Source: JAAYUJ01 sp963698165 (GTDB taxonomy: Bacteria > Desulfobacterota > Syntrophobacteria > Syntrophobacterales > Syntrophobacteraceae). From it: DNA of 64,000 nt. Location: contig CAVOPT010000003.1 of assembly GCA_963698165.1 (NCBI GenBank), forward strand, positions 1-64,000, written 5' to 3'. The translations under genes and the position numbers were made by a program. The notes beneath the pieces are model-generated. The model saw only the letters and a program-made list of their open reading frames with translations, ran no database searches and had not been told where the DNA came from. Shown here piece after piece: positions 17,523 through 26,367 of the stretch (positions within the stretch are counted from its first letter, which is position 1; the number at the start of each line of letters is the position of its first letter).

Positions 17523-19148
17523 TTAGTTAATAGGGGAATCACCCTTGCCCCTGCTTTTCGTGGAGCTCCCCAGGATCGAGCTCAGGTCGAGGACGGGAAA
17601 GCCGCATCGCGCATCGTGCTTGAAGATCGACGCCTCAAAGGGTCCGGGGACAAATATGGCCACATCTTCCGCCGGAATAGCGGCAAGGGAAAGGTCACCG
17701 CGTGAGCGCCACTCCCTCTCTTGCTTCCAGGAACGCCCTGGTGGTTGATGGAGCTGGAACCGGAAGCGGTCAGACGGATCAAGCCGCAGGTAGAGCGCAT
17801 TGCCGCCGTAGATCGCCGGCTTTGCCCCGATTTTCTTGAGGGCCGTTCTCGCGACGGCGATTCCAAAAGGTTCGAACGTCCAGCGGATCAACGCGGGATT
17901 CCATTGCCGGATCGACTCAAGCTCCAGTGGAGATCTGGAAGTCCACGAAACGACCGGTTCCGAGCCTCTGACAAGCCCTGTGCCTGCCCTGATCTTTCCC
18001 TCCACGACCATGCGCATGAGAGTGTCAAGCGCAGTGTGTCCCGAATCGGGATCTCCCCTGAGCAGGCTTTGCAGGTATTCCTCATGGGACTGCCCAGGCC
18101 ACGCTCCGTTGCAGGCTCGCGTGTAGTGGTAAAGGCAGTCTTTCCATTGGATTTCCGGGGGGGCCTCCGGCGCCGCTTCAAGAAAAGGCGGGAGATCAGC
18201 CTCGATGCGGAGCGAAAAAGATCGCGTTCTTTCGGGATCCGCTTCCAGGAGACGGAAGTTTCCTTCGTTTTCGATACATCGCCGGGCCGGGGCCAATATC
18301 CACCGGTTGCGGGGCCGCCTGGACTGTTCCTCCTCAAGGATGGGAAAAAGATTTCCTCCTGACGTGATGGCCAGGACACAGTGTACATCCGCGAGGCGGG
18401 CGAGCATCCGGTCCCTGCGGAGCAGACGGCATGGTTTGGCACACGGGATGGCCCTTGACACTGGGGCGAGCACAATTCCTGAATGGACCGGACCGGAGAA
18501 CAGGGAGGACTGCCGTCTGCTTTCGAGGTGTTCCAGGGGAAAGGGCACGACCAGGAGCAGGGGGCTACCCGTTTGTTGTGCATAAGCTGTGGCAAGATCG
18601 TACGTGAGGGTCCCCACGCTGCCCGCGATCCCGCCTCCACTGGAGACCACGTGAGGCAGCAGGACCCGCAGGGCCGCGAGCCACTCCTCTTGGGGCGCAA
18701 GGGCCCTGGGCTTTCTCGAGTTGAAGAACCCGACCCATGGCGATCCCGAAAGGAGCCTCCCCTTGCCGAAAAAGACCCGCGGAAAATCGGGGCTGTCGAG
18801 TGCCCCGGCGGGTGCATCGCTCCAAGTGGCGGCCCAGATGCCTTTCCCAAGGAATGATTCCGCCTCGCCCCGAGCGATGTTCATTTGCCTTCGGGTGATC
18901 AGGGGGATTCCGAGTTTTTCCGTTAAAAACCTCTGGAGATGTCTTTCTCCATATTCCATGGCCTCGACCCAATCGGCAGCCCACCCTGCGTCGATTTTAC
19001 CGATCGGTGTTCGGCACTTCACCAGGATACTCTCCAGGACAAGCAGTGAATAGGCCGCCTCTTCGGGCAGAATACGAAGAATGGACTTGAGCTGTGAGGT
19101 TTCCGGGAGGGCAAGACTTGTGATTTCTGGAAGGATTGACGTCTTCAA
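17523..19148 (-). CDS. DprA/SLOG-like Rossmann protein with novel C-terminal domain
   Basis: This 541-residue protein is not an ordinary DprA. Residues about 125-275 read as a DprA/SMF-type Rossmann fold: RVFFGKGRLLSGSPWVGFFNSRKP, then VVSSGGGIAGSVGTLTYDLA, then RRDRMLARLADVHCVLAI. The spacing is as in DNA-processing protein A. Residues about 336-510 form a separate domain that opens with CLYHYTRACNG and closes with WKQEREWRSRGDL and an acidic IPAEDVAIFVP strand. This layout resembles DUF2971/ADP-ribosyltransferase-like toxin folds. SLOG-family Rossmann domains are known as nucleotide-ligand sensors in conflict systems. No signal peptide is seen. Function is unproven; a DNA-processing accessory role is the alternative. 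Confidence 0.75.
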   Translation of the reverse strand: MKTSILPEITSLALPETSQLKSILRILPEEAAYSLLVLESILVKCRTPIGKIDAGWAADWVEAMEYGERHLQRFLTEKLGIPLITRRQMNIARGEAESFLGKGIWAATWSDAPAGALDSPDFPRVFFGKGRLLSGSPWVGFFNSRKPRALAPQEEWLAALRVLLPHVVSSGGGIAGSVGTLTYDLATAYAQQTGSPLLLVVPFPLEHLESRRQSSLFSGPVHSGIVLAPVSRAIPCAKPCRLLRRDRMLARLADVHCVLAITSGGNLFPILEEEQSRRPRNRWILAPARRCIENEGNFRLLEADPERTRSFSLRIEADLPPFLEAAPEAPPEIQWKDCLYHYTRACNGAWPGQSHEEYLQSLLRGDPDSGHTALDTLMRMVVEGKIRAGTGLVRGSEPVVSWTSRSPLELESIRQWNPALIRWTFEPFGIAVARTALKKIGAKPAIYGGNALYLRLDPSDRFRFQLHQPPGRSWKQEREWRSRGDLSLAAIPAEDVAIFVPGPFEASIFKHDARCGFPVLDLSSILGSSTKSRGKGDSPIN

Positions 19149-19421
19149 GGGCTTTGGGTATCTTCGTCGGCACGTGGTGATGGACAGACTCGAAAGGAGC
19201 CGATGTTCCTCAACTTGGAGTCATGACCGCGTAAAATGGCCGTCAAGGTTGCGGCCGCCGGGTCTGGAGCACATTCTTCTTGCATGCATCTAAGCGGACA
19301 TGGGCGGCCCTGTCAAGGAGTCGGATAGAATCAGGGGGACGCGGCAGTCGGCGTCGTCACGTGAACACCGGGCCGACGGGCCTCAAACCGGGATGAACTG
19401 AAGAGTCCCCTGGAGAGCAGA

Positions 19422-20465
19422 ATGAGAATAGGGATCATCGGGCTGGAGCGGTCCGGCAAGACAACGGTTTTCAATGCCCTCACCCAGCGCACGGGTGAGT
19501 CGGTACCCCCGGGGGGGCAGGCAGTGCCGGTGCTCGGGGTGGTGACCGTGCCGGACCCCAGGGTCGACTGGCTGAGCGGGCTTCACCGCCCAAAAAAAAC
19601 GACCCATGCCCAGATGACCTACATGGATTTACAGGGGCTTCCCGGAGCACTGGAAAGCAAAGCCGAGTACATGTCCTTGCTCCTCACCCACATGCGCGCC
19701 GTGGACGCAATCCTCATGGTGATCCGCAACTTCACCGATCTCGCCGTCGGTGCACCCGATGTGTCCAGAGACTTGCGAGATCTCGAGGACGAGTTTCTCA
19801 TAGCCGATCTTGCGACGGTGGAAAAGCGGCTGGAGAAGCTCGACATGGAACTGAAGAGGGGGAAAAAGATCACAGGTCCTGAGAAGGAGCTGCTGGAGGC
19901 TTGCGGTGAAGTCATCAACGGCGAGAAGCCTCTCCGGACCAGGCCCGAGTTGTGCGCCGCTCCCGAACTGAGAGGCTTCACATTCCTCTCGGCCAAGCCT
20001 CTCCTCGTGGTGGTGAATAATCCCGACGAGGATGATCGCATGCCGGATGTTTCCTTCGAGGCTGCTGAAGCCCTTGTGATCCGGGGAAAACTGGAGATGG
20101 AGATGGCCCAGCTTTCCGACTCGGAGGCCGCTATATTCAGAGAGGACTTCGGCATAGCCGAGTCAGCCGTCTATCGAGTGATCGAGCACTCCTTTTCGCT
20201 CCTTCGCCTCGCCACCTTTCTCACGGTGGGAGAGGACGAAGTGAAAGCCTGGACCGTCCCCAGGGATCTCCCTGCCTTGGAAGCCGCCGGAGCGGTGCAC
20301 TCCGACATTCAGAGAGGCTTCATCAGGGCGGAGGTGGTCGCGTATGAGGATCTGCACAGGTGTGGGGACTACGCCGCCGCACGCAAGCAGGGTCTCGTGC
20401 GTCTGGAAGGCAAGACCTATCCCGTTCAGGACGGGGACGTCATTCACTTCCGATTCAACGTGTGA
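19422..20465 (+). CDS. YchF/Obg-like GTPase family protein, divergent
   Basis: This is a translation-factor class GTPase of the YchF type. The P-loop is GLERSGKTT at residues 7-15, the switch II/G3 strand is YMDLQGLPGA, and an NNPDE segment sits where YchF has its NxxE specificity loop. The C-terminal TGS-like domain is TFLTVGEDEVKAWTV through the end PVQDGDVIHFRFNV. At 347 residues it is a little shorter than E. coli YchF (363), and several G motifs are altered, so it looks like a divergent paralog, not necessarily the main ychF. The TTG-started DUF457 gene follows by 41 bases. Confidence 0.85.
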   Translation: MRIGIIGLERSGKTTVFNALTQRTGESVPPGGQAVPVLGVVTVPDPRVDWLSGLHRPKKTTHAQMTYMDLQGLPGALESKAEYMSLLLTHMRAVDAILMVIRNFTDLAVGAPDVSRDLRDLEDEFLIADLATVEKRLEKLDMELKRGKKITGPEKELLEACGEVINGEKPLRTRPELCAAPELRGFTFLSAKPLLVVVNNPDEDDRMPDVSFEAAEALVIRGKLEMEMAQLSDSEAAIFREDFGIAESAVYRVIEHSFSLLRLATFLTVGEDEVKAWTVPRDLPALEAAGAVHSDIQRGFIRAEVVAYEDLHRCGDYAAARKQGLVRLEGKTYPVQDGDVIHFRFNV

Positions 20466-20506
20466 CGGAAAGGGCCTTTGGCACAATTCGTCGAGGTGAG
20501 CGACCT

Positions 20507-21001
20507 TTGAAGTGGAGAAATCATGCCCTGATGGGGGCTTCCATAGCCATCATGATGGACCTCAACCCCTGGGAGGTCGGCCTGTGCGCTTTCGGTTCCA
20601 ACTTGCCGGATCAGCTTGAAAAGATTGGGCGATTCAGGATCTTCGGTCACCGTGCCCTGACCCACGAGCTCCTTTTGTGGCTCGTTCCCTTCGTCACTTT
20701 CCTCCTTTTGCCGGTTCTCTCCAAGTCCACATCCGGTCCCACCGGGAACATCCTGCCCCTGGAAACCGTGGCGTTCACCCATTTTCTCGCGGTTCGCACC
20801 TGGGTCCTCTTTCTTCCGGGACTGATTCATCTTGCCGGGGATGTCATGACTCCCCGAGGCATTCAGGTTGCCGGCAAGCGGGTCAGCCTGAGGCTCTTCG
20901 AAACGGGTCAAGTGTTGGAATACCTGGTGGCGGCCCTTTTCGTTGGTTTGGCCGTCGTTCACAAACTGGGCTGGGAGAATGTCTTTCCGGGCAGGCCTTG
21001 A
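20507..21001 (+). CDS. DUF457 / YdjM-like membrane-bound hydrolase
   Basis: This integral membrane protein has about four hydrophobic segments. Its N-terminal block is KWRNHALMGASIAIMMDLNP, then FGSNLPDQLEKIGRFRIFGHRALTHELL, where the His and Asp residues form the DUF457 metal-site pattern. A second His/Asp pair is in LIHLAGDVMTPRG. I place the start at a TTG (20507) because GAGGTGAG lies 6 bases before it and the family N terminus begins there; an ATG at 20531 would cut the first helix. It probably shares a transcript with the GTPase upstream. Confidence 0.85.
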   Translation: MKWRNHALMGASIAIMMDLNPWEVGLCAFGSNLPDQLEKIGRFRIFGHRALTHELLLWLVPFVTFLLLPVLSKSTSGPTGNILPLETVAFTHFLAVRTWVLFLPGLIHLAGDVMTPRGIQVAGKRVSLRLFETGQVLEYLVAALFVGLAVVHKLGWENVFPGRP

Positions 21002-21032
21002 GGGATCGCCGGGCCGAGGCGCAGATTTTCCG

Positions 21033-22394
21033 TCAGGTCGGGCACGTGGGGGATTTTCGAAGGCTCATGGCGTCCCGTAAGCGGAGGGACCGGAAAAGCA
21101 ATGAATCCAGATTGTCGAAAAGGGTCCTGGACAGTCCCGCGTGATTCATTTGATCGCCGAATAGAAAGGTGCGGAGTGCGTCCACCCGCTCATTGACTCG
21201 GCCCAGTTTCGTCAGGTTGCCCGTCTGTGCCGAGAGCTTCTCCTCAAGGAGGAGGAGCTTGGCCTTGTGGCAAAACTCCTCAATGTGTCCTTCGAGGTCT
21301 TCCAGCGGTTCGAGCCACGGGTCGGAGTGATCCCCTTCAACGGACATCTCCCCGAACTGCCTGAGGAGGAATCCCGCGACCACGGCAAGGGTCCCGTACT
21401 CCAGGCCCCGGATTCCCCTGCGCCAGCGAAGGAGCCAAGGGTTCCTCCAGTTCCAGAGCAGATGTTGCTCCCCAAACCGGATCAGCCCATCGATGCGCTC
21501 TTTCGAGCGGCCAAGGGGCCTCAGGGTCCTCCGTGTGGGTGGGGTTGGAGGATCTCCAATTTCGCTGTACTCCAGACCACGGCTTTTGAGACCCCTTGAG
21601 GAAATCCGGTTGAGATAATCGAGCACATTGCGGAACAGGCGGTTTCCCCAGAAATCTCCGGGGGTCTCCAGGTGAGGATAGGAGAGGATCAGCACGCCTT
21701 TTCCCAACCTGGCCTCGAGGATGGCCGGGTGCCCGAGGATTCTCGAGGGGTCCAGGTTGATGCCGTATGTCCGCTCCCATTCCTCGATGTTCAGGGATGC
21801 GCTCCTGATGTCCGCCATGGGGAGGTCGGCAACCCAGAAATCTTTCCCGGAGGCCGAGTAAGATGCGATGCAGTCAACGGATTCGCAGGGTTCAAATGCG
21901 AACTGGGAAGGCCACCAGACGGATACCGGAATTTGTGGAGGCAGGTCCTTCCATGCCCCGTGGCCGGGGGGTCCCGTGATCCACAATTCTCCACTGGCGC
22001 TTGGAAGGCGCTTCGACAGGGGCAGCCGCTTGAGGGGAATGAGATTCAGGGAAGGGGGGCTCGAAAGGGCGAGGCCGGCACCGCCGCAAAATCCCAAATA
22101 GGTGCCGCCCTCGTGGATGAACCGGCGGATCTGCTCGCCTCCTTCCTCCCCGAGGGCGCTGACCTTGTGGGAAGCCCAGCCGCCTGGCACCAGAAGAACG
22201 CGGTATTCCTCCAGTGCCCCTCCCGCAATCTCTCCTGCGCTCAGGAGACGGTATGGGACATCGAGGTTCTCCATGGTTTCAATGCATATGAGGCCCCATA
22301 TGAGGGACTGATCCCAGAGGACTGCAACCGGGTGGGCATCCCAATGGGATCCGTTGGGAAGTCCTGCACGTTTTGGGTCCACGGTTCTATTCAT
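21033..22394 (-). CDS. BPL-N domain protein (class I glutamine amidotransferase fold)
   Basis: The first 250 residues match the biotin-protein ligase N-terminal (BPL-N) domain: VAVLWDQSLIWGLIC, LLVPGGWASHK, and the nucleophile elbow TYLGFCGGAGLA with its Cys, then LGKGVLILSYPHLETPGD. No biotin-ligase catalytic part follows. The C-terminal 200 residues are helical and charged (NHAGLSRTLFDNLDSLLFRSLRLRDAM) and I do not recognise them. It is cytoplasmic, with no signal sequence. The start codon overlaps the end of the flavoprotein gene by 8 bases, so the two are translated together. Confidence 0.85.
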   Translation of the reverse strand: MNRTVDPKRAGLPNGSHWDAHPVAVLWDQSLIWGLICIETMENLDVPYRLLSAGEIAGGALEEYRVLLVPGGWASHKVSALGEEGGEQIRRFIHEGGTYLGFCGGAGLALSSPPSLNLIPLKRLPLSKRLPSASGELWITGPPGHGAWKDLPPQIPVSVWWPSQFAFEPCESVDCIASYSASGKDFWVADLPMADIRSASLNIEEWERTYGINLDPSRILGHPAILEARLGKGVLILSYPHLETPGDFWGNRLFRNVLDYLNRISSRGLKSRGLEYSEIGDPPTPPTRRTLRPLGRSKERIDGLIRFGEQHLLWNWRNPWLLRWRRGIRGLEYGTLAVVAGFLLRQFGEMSVEGDHSDPWLEPLEDLEGHIEEFCHKAKLLLLEEKLSAQTGNLTKLGRVNERVDALRTFLFGDQMNHAGLSRTLFDNLDSLLFRSLRLRDAMSLRKSPTCPT

Positions 22395-24117
22395 CGCCGA
22401 GATTCAGCAACCCGGCTTTCTTGAGGGCCGCAACTCCGCCCTGGACATTCACGGCCTCGCAAATCCCCGCATTTTCGAGCTGGCGCAAGGCCTCGTAGGA
22501 CCGCACCCCCGAATTGCAGACGACGAAGAGGCGTCTGTCCCTGGGAACTTCCCCCATGCGGTGCTTCAAGGTCTCCTGGGGGATGTTCACCCAGCGATCC
22601 CCGAAGCAGGCGACAAACGGAGCCGCGTTGGCGGGTCCCCGCACATCCAGGCAGAGAGCCTCCTGGGACTCGTCGCCTAGAATGCACCGCTCGAATTCTT
22701 CCAGCTCCGCGGGCCTGTTGTAGCCGTCGAGGATGTTTTCAGCGGTGTTTGCCGCGGCGTTCAGAATGTCCAGGGCGGCTGCGAAGGGCGGAGAATAGGC
22801 CAGTTCCATGTTGGAGAGATCCTCCAGGGTCGGGCGAAACGGAAGGACTCCGGCGACACTGTTGATCTTTCCCACCAGAGCATCCCCGTTGTTGGCAAGT
22901 CCCTGGGCGCCCAAGATTCGCCGCGTTTTCCTGTCCACCACGAGGTGCAAAACCATGAGGTCCTGTGTCGGATAGAAATGGGCCCGGTCCGCCTGGATGA
23001 CCAGCGCCTGGATGGCATCGAATCCCTCCCGCAAAGCCGACTGGAAGGAGATGCCCGTGGATGCGAGGGCCAGGTCGAAGATTTTGATGGTGAAGCTCCC
23101 CACCACCCCCTGGAATGTGGCCTGACCGCCGGCCAAATTGGTGCCGATGATCCGGCCCTGGCGGTTCGCGAGGGATCCTTGAGGAAAATGGATGGGCTTA
23201 CCCGTGATGAGATGGTTCACTTCGATGCAGTCGCCACCGGCGTAGATGTCCGGGTCGGAGGTCTGAAGCCTTCGGTTGACGACGATGCCCCCACGCGGCG
23301 AGACGAGGAGCCCTGCCTGGCCGGCCAGCTCCGAGTTGGGGCGCACCCCGACGGAGGCGATGACCATATCGGCGTCCAGAACCTTTTCCGAGGTCACCAC
23401 CTGAAGAGCTCCCTCGCCGTTGCCGTTGCGCCGGATCTCACGGACGGTTTCATTGAGGCGGACGGTGACCTCCTTCTCCTTGAGATGATTCTCCACCATC
23501 CGCGCCAGGGTCGAGTCCAAAATAACGGGCATGACCTGGTCCGCGATCTCCACGATGGTGGTCTCGATTCCCCAGAGGTCGCTCAAGGCCTCGGCCATTT
23601 CGCAGCCGATGGCTCCGGCGCCCACAATGACCGCCTTGCCAACTTTCCCTTTCGCGATCCGTTCCTTGATGGCGATGGCCGACGCGAGATTGGCCAGGCT
23701 CATGACCTCTGGAAGGTCTCCCCCCGGCACGGGAAGCCTGTTGGGCCGGCTTCCGACACCGAGCACGAGGCTGTCGTAGGGAAGGTCCTCTTCCTTCCCT
23801 GTCGCAAGGTCCAGGACACGGACGAGCTTCGCCTGGCGGTCTATGGAGAGGGCCTTTGTGCGGATTCTCACCCGCACGTCTTTTGCGTCCTCGAAAAACT
23901 GGGGAGTCCTCACCATGTGGAAGCTCGTGCTCATCAGCTCTCGAATGTCGCTCACGTCTCCCGAGATGAAATAGGGCATGCCGCATCCCCCGTAGGAGAT
24001 GTGCTCGTCCTGGTCGATCATGGTCACCTCGAAATCCGGGCGGAGGCGCTTGAGACGGCAGGCAACCTTGGGGCCAAGGGCAACGGCACCGATGATGAGC
24101 ACACGCTTTCTTCCCAT
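22387..24117 (-). CDS. CoA-disulfide reductase/NADH oxidase-type flavoprotein with rhodanese domain
   Basis: This is a pyridine nucleotide-disulfide oxidoreductase of the CoA-disulfide reductase/NADH oxidase (Npsr) group. The FAD-binding motif is VLIIGAVALGPKVACRLKRLRP, a slightly unusual GxxxxG. The redox Cys lies in SYGGCGMPYF. The NAD-binding fold is KAVIVGAGAIGCEMAEAL, and the second FAD motif is PDIYAGGDCIEVNH. A C-terminal rhodanese domain (about 470-570) ends with the active Cys in FVVCNSGVRSYEA. Such fusions reduce CoA-persulfides or polysulfide, which fits an anaerobic sulfur metabolism. The gene overlaps BPL-N by 8 bases. Confidence 0.92.
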   Translation of the reverse strand: MGRKRVLIIGAVALGPKVACRLKRLRPDFEVTMIDQDEHISYGGCGMPYFISGDVSDIRELMSTSFHMVRTPQFFEDAKDVRVRIRTKALSIDRQAKLVRVLDLATGKEEDLPYDSLVLGVGSRPNRLPVPGGDLPEVMSLANLASAIAIKERIAKGKVGKAVIVGAGAIGCEMAEALSDLWGIETTIVEIADQVMPVILDSTLARMVENHLKEKEVTVRLNETVREIRRNGNGEGALQVVTSEKVLDADMVIASVGVRPNSELAGQAGLLVSPRGGIVVNRRLQTSDPDIYAGGDCIEVNHLITGKPIHFPQGSLANRQGRIIGTNLAGGQATFQGVVGSFTIKIFDLALASTGISFQSALREGFDAIQALVIQADRAHFYPTQDLMVLHLVVDRKTRRILGAQGLANNGDALVGKINSVAGVLPFRPTLEDLSNMELAYSPPFAAALDILNAAANTAENILDGYNRPAELEEFERCILGDESQEALCLDVRGPANAAPFVACFGDRWVNIPQETLKHRMGEVPRDRRLFVVCNSGVRSYEALRQLENAGICEAVNVQGGVAALKKAGLLNLGDE

Positions 24118-24138
24118 GGAGGTTCACCTTTTTCAGAT

Positions 24139-24369
24139 TCAGTCGTTTCCGAAACCGCGGATGGATCCGCAGTCGGGGCACGTCCAGTTGATTCCATTGC
24201 AGGTCATTCCCCAGAAATTCTCTTCCATGCAGTCGGAACAGATCATGAAACCGCAGGGGCATGACCAGCAGAAGAGCTGCTCGCGATCGCAGGTGGAGCA
24301 TACGTAAGCCTTTGGGCGGCGCCACCTGCCTTTGCCTTTCTCGCGATGAGGGCCGTCGTTTTCTTTCAC
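24139..24369 (-). CDS. Small zinc-ribbon protein
   Basis: This small Cys-rich protein has five Cys pairs or near-pairs: CSTCDREQLFC, CPCGFMICSDC and CNGINWTCPDC. They look like two or three zinc ribbons. I do not recognise a named family. The start is uncertain: a GTG at 24369 is the best in-frame start after the arfB stop, but it lacks a clear ribosome site. A longer reading to 24618 overlaps arfB in another frame and is not likely. It lies between arfB and the flavoprotein on the same strand. Confidence 0.55.
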   Translation of the reverse strand: MKENDGPHREKGKGRWRRPKAYVCSTCDREQLFCWSCPCGFMICSDCMEENFWGMTCNGINWTCPDCGSIRGFGND

Positions 24370-24404
24370 GGGTGCACTCGACAGACTGGCACTTTGATGC
24401 CGGA

Positions 24405-24842
24405 TCAGTGGTCCAGGGGAGGTCTTCGGGACCTTTCCCTCTTGAGGAGGCTCCGGCGCTTCTTTTCGTTGAGACGTTTCAGCCTCGCTCCGTGGGAAAC
24501 GGATGTGGCCTTGCGGACGGACGGCGTTCTCAGGGCTTCTCTGAGCAATTCCGCAAATCGTTTGATGACGATTTCTCGATTGGCCGCCTGACTTCGGCTC
24601 TCTTGCGAGGTCACCCAAAGGAAGCCTTCTTTGTTCACGCGGCCGCGCAAGCGGGAAAGGAGCAGGTTCCGTTCGTCATCCGACAGGCAGCGGCAATGGG
24701 CGACGTCAAACCAAAGGGTGACACGGGTGCTCACCTTGTTGACGTTTTGCCCTCCCGGCCCGCTGCTTCGGGATGCGGTGAACGCAAGCTCGCTTTCGGG
24801 GATGGAGAGGCGATTTGTGATCCTGATGGCCTGGTCCGACAT
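24405..24842 (-). CDS. arfB: Alternative ribosome-rescue factor ArfB (YaeJ)
   Basis: The protein has the release-factor-type GGQ motif in SRSSGPGGQNVNKVSTRVTL near residue 30, used to hydrolyse peptidyl-tRNA on stalled ribosomes. It lacks the codon-recognition domains of RF1/RF2. The basic C-terminal tail (KRLNEKKRRSLLKRERSRR) matches the ArfB tail that enters the mRNA channel. 145 residues is typical. This is the only stalled-ribosome rescue gene I see in the window. Confidence 0.93.
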   Translation of the reverse strand: MSDQAIRITNRLSIPESELAFTASRSSGPGGQNVNKVSTRVTLWFDVAHCRCLSDDERNLLLSRLRGRVNKEGFLWVTSQESRSQAANREIVIKRFAELLREALRTPSVRKATSVSHGARLKRLNEKKRRSLLKRERSRRPPLDH

Positions 24843-25007
24843 CAGAAAAGATTATACACGTTCGTGATACTTTTGAAAACCGAACCTGACCCGTCCTGGC
24901 GATCTTTCGTTGAACACTCCCTGATGAGGACTCTCTGAAAATCGGAGTTGAGGACCGTGCACGAAAAGGGGCCCTTGAAGGCAAGAAGTGTCAGCGTGTT
25001 CAATGGG

Positions 25008-26135
25008 CTAAATTGCCTTGCGGATTGTTTCCGCCAGCGAGACGACATGCTCGTGCAAGCGCTCTCTGATAAAAGTATTCTCGTCACTCTCCACCATACA
25101 GTCCTCGATGACACATTCTCCGAAGGAAATCCAGTCTTCCCGGTTCAACTGCCGCGTGACCTCGAGGACATCTTCGGCTGCATGCAGGATGGAGTTCGTC
25201 GAAGTCTTTTCCCGCCATGCTTCGAGAAACCCTGACAGGACACCGCTCAGGGAATCGGGGGGGGCCCAGGCAAGGGGACCCCTTCCGTCAAGACGATCGA
25301 GGCGCATGCGCACCGAGAGGTTGAAAAGGAAGTGCAGAATGGGCACCCAGCGGTCTTCGGAATCGAATGCGGAGGCGCAGAGGCAGCGATAGTCCCTGGC
25401 GGCGATGAGCCGCACACGGATGCCCGCGGCGTCTCTGTGAACGACGAAGTCCCCCGCGGCGTGGTGCCATGGCTGGATCTGCCGAAAGGAGTTCTCATCG
25501 AAGCACGCGGTGAGGATGAAGGAAGCCTGGTGATAGAGGGAGCGGGTTTCGGCCTCATCCAGGAAGTCTCCTTCTTCGTCCGATTCCCACAGCCTGATGC
25601 GCGGGACTCTTCCCTCCTGCGGCCCGGAGAGGTGAAATTCGTGGTAATCCTCGAACCACTCGGCAACGAGCACCCCCAGGGGAATGGGGTTTTCCTCTCC
25701 AAACCGGTAGCGGGCTTCACCCATGAGATAAAAGCGGGGCAGGAAGGGCCGGTGGAAGCCACCGTGCAGTTTCCTCACGGTTTGGAATTCCCGCTCCATG
25801 GCACTTTTCTGATGACCGGTTACCGCCACGTCGACTGCCAGCGAACAGACGCCTTCAGGGAGAGTCGTCCTGACCTGGAGTACATGGTAACAAGCCCCGT
25901 GTTTCTTGCTGATGATCTCCACGGCACAAATATCCTCTAGGGCGACGGGCCTTTGAAGATGGGCGGAAAGGGCTTCCCTGAGGGGCCGGTGGTCGTCCTG
26001 GGCAAGACAGGATGCAACGGAGGAGAGGTAAGGCCCATAATGCAAGGGGGGAGAGGTCTCGCCGGGCCCCTGGGGAAGGGGAATCGGGGAGCGTTCCAGA
26101 GTGAGCGGGAGGGGGCCCCGGACCGTGTTGATCAT
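25008..26135 (-). CDS. Conserved-looking protein of unknown function
   Basis: This protein has about 375 residues and no recognised domain. It is soluble, acidic and rich in Trp and aromatic residues, with blocks such as LGVLVAEWFEDYHEFHLS, QPWHHAAGDFVVHRD and LIAARDYRCL. The His-His-Ala-Ala-Gly-Asp stretch recalls, weakly, the catalytic loop of aminoglycoside-phosphotransferase-like kinases, but the second metal motif is missing. The start at 26135 (MINTVRG) is a choice; an in-frame start at 26273 exists but overlaps the region needed for the divergent promoter of the acyl-CoA synthetase. Confidence 0.6.
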   Translation of the reverse strand: MINTVRGPLPLTLERSPIPLPQGPGETSPPLHYGPYLSSVASCLAQDDHRPLREALSAHLQRPVALEDICAVEIISKKHGACYHVLQVRTTLPEGVCSLAVDVAVTGHQKSAMEREFQTVRKLHGGFHRPFLPRFYLMGEARYRFGEENPIPLGVLVAEWFEDYHEFHLSGPQEGRVPRIRLWESDEEGDFLDEAETRSLYHQASFILTACFDENSFRQIQPWHHAAGDFVVHRDAAGIRVRLIAARDYRCLCASAFDSEDRWVPILHFLFNLSVRMRLDRLDGRGPLAWAPPDSLSGVLSGFLEAWREKTSTNSILHAAEDVLEVTRQLNREDWISFGECVIEDCMVESDENTFIRERLHEHVVSLAETIRKAI

Positions 26136-26367
26136 CAAGCTTACCGGAAATGGGTGTGCCACTGGACCGCCTTTCGTCAATGTGGATCTCCCGGGAGGCT
26201 GGACTCCCGGCACGTCGGCAGAAACGCGCCCGGCCGTCACCGGGTTTCGCATGCATTGCTGTCTATACAGCAAATGCTGGAAGAATGGTATTCACTTGAG
26301 GAACCGTTTTGGTGTACTCGTGGCAGGTACTCAGATTGGTGCACTTTCAAAGGGGGGGCGACACGTC

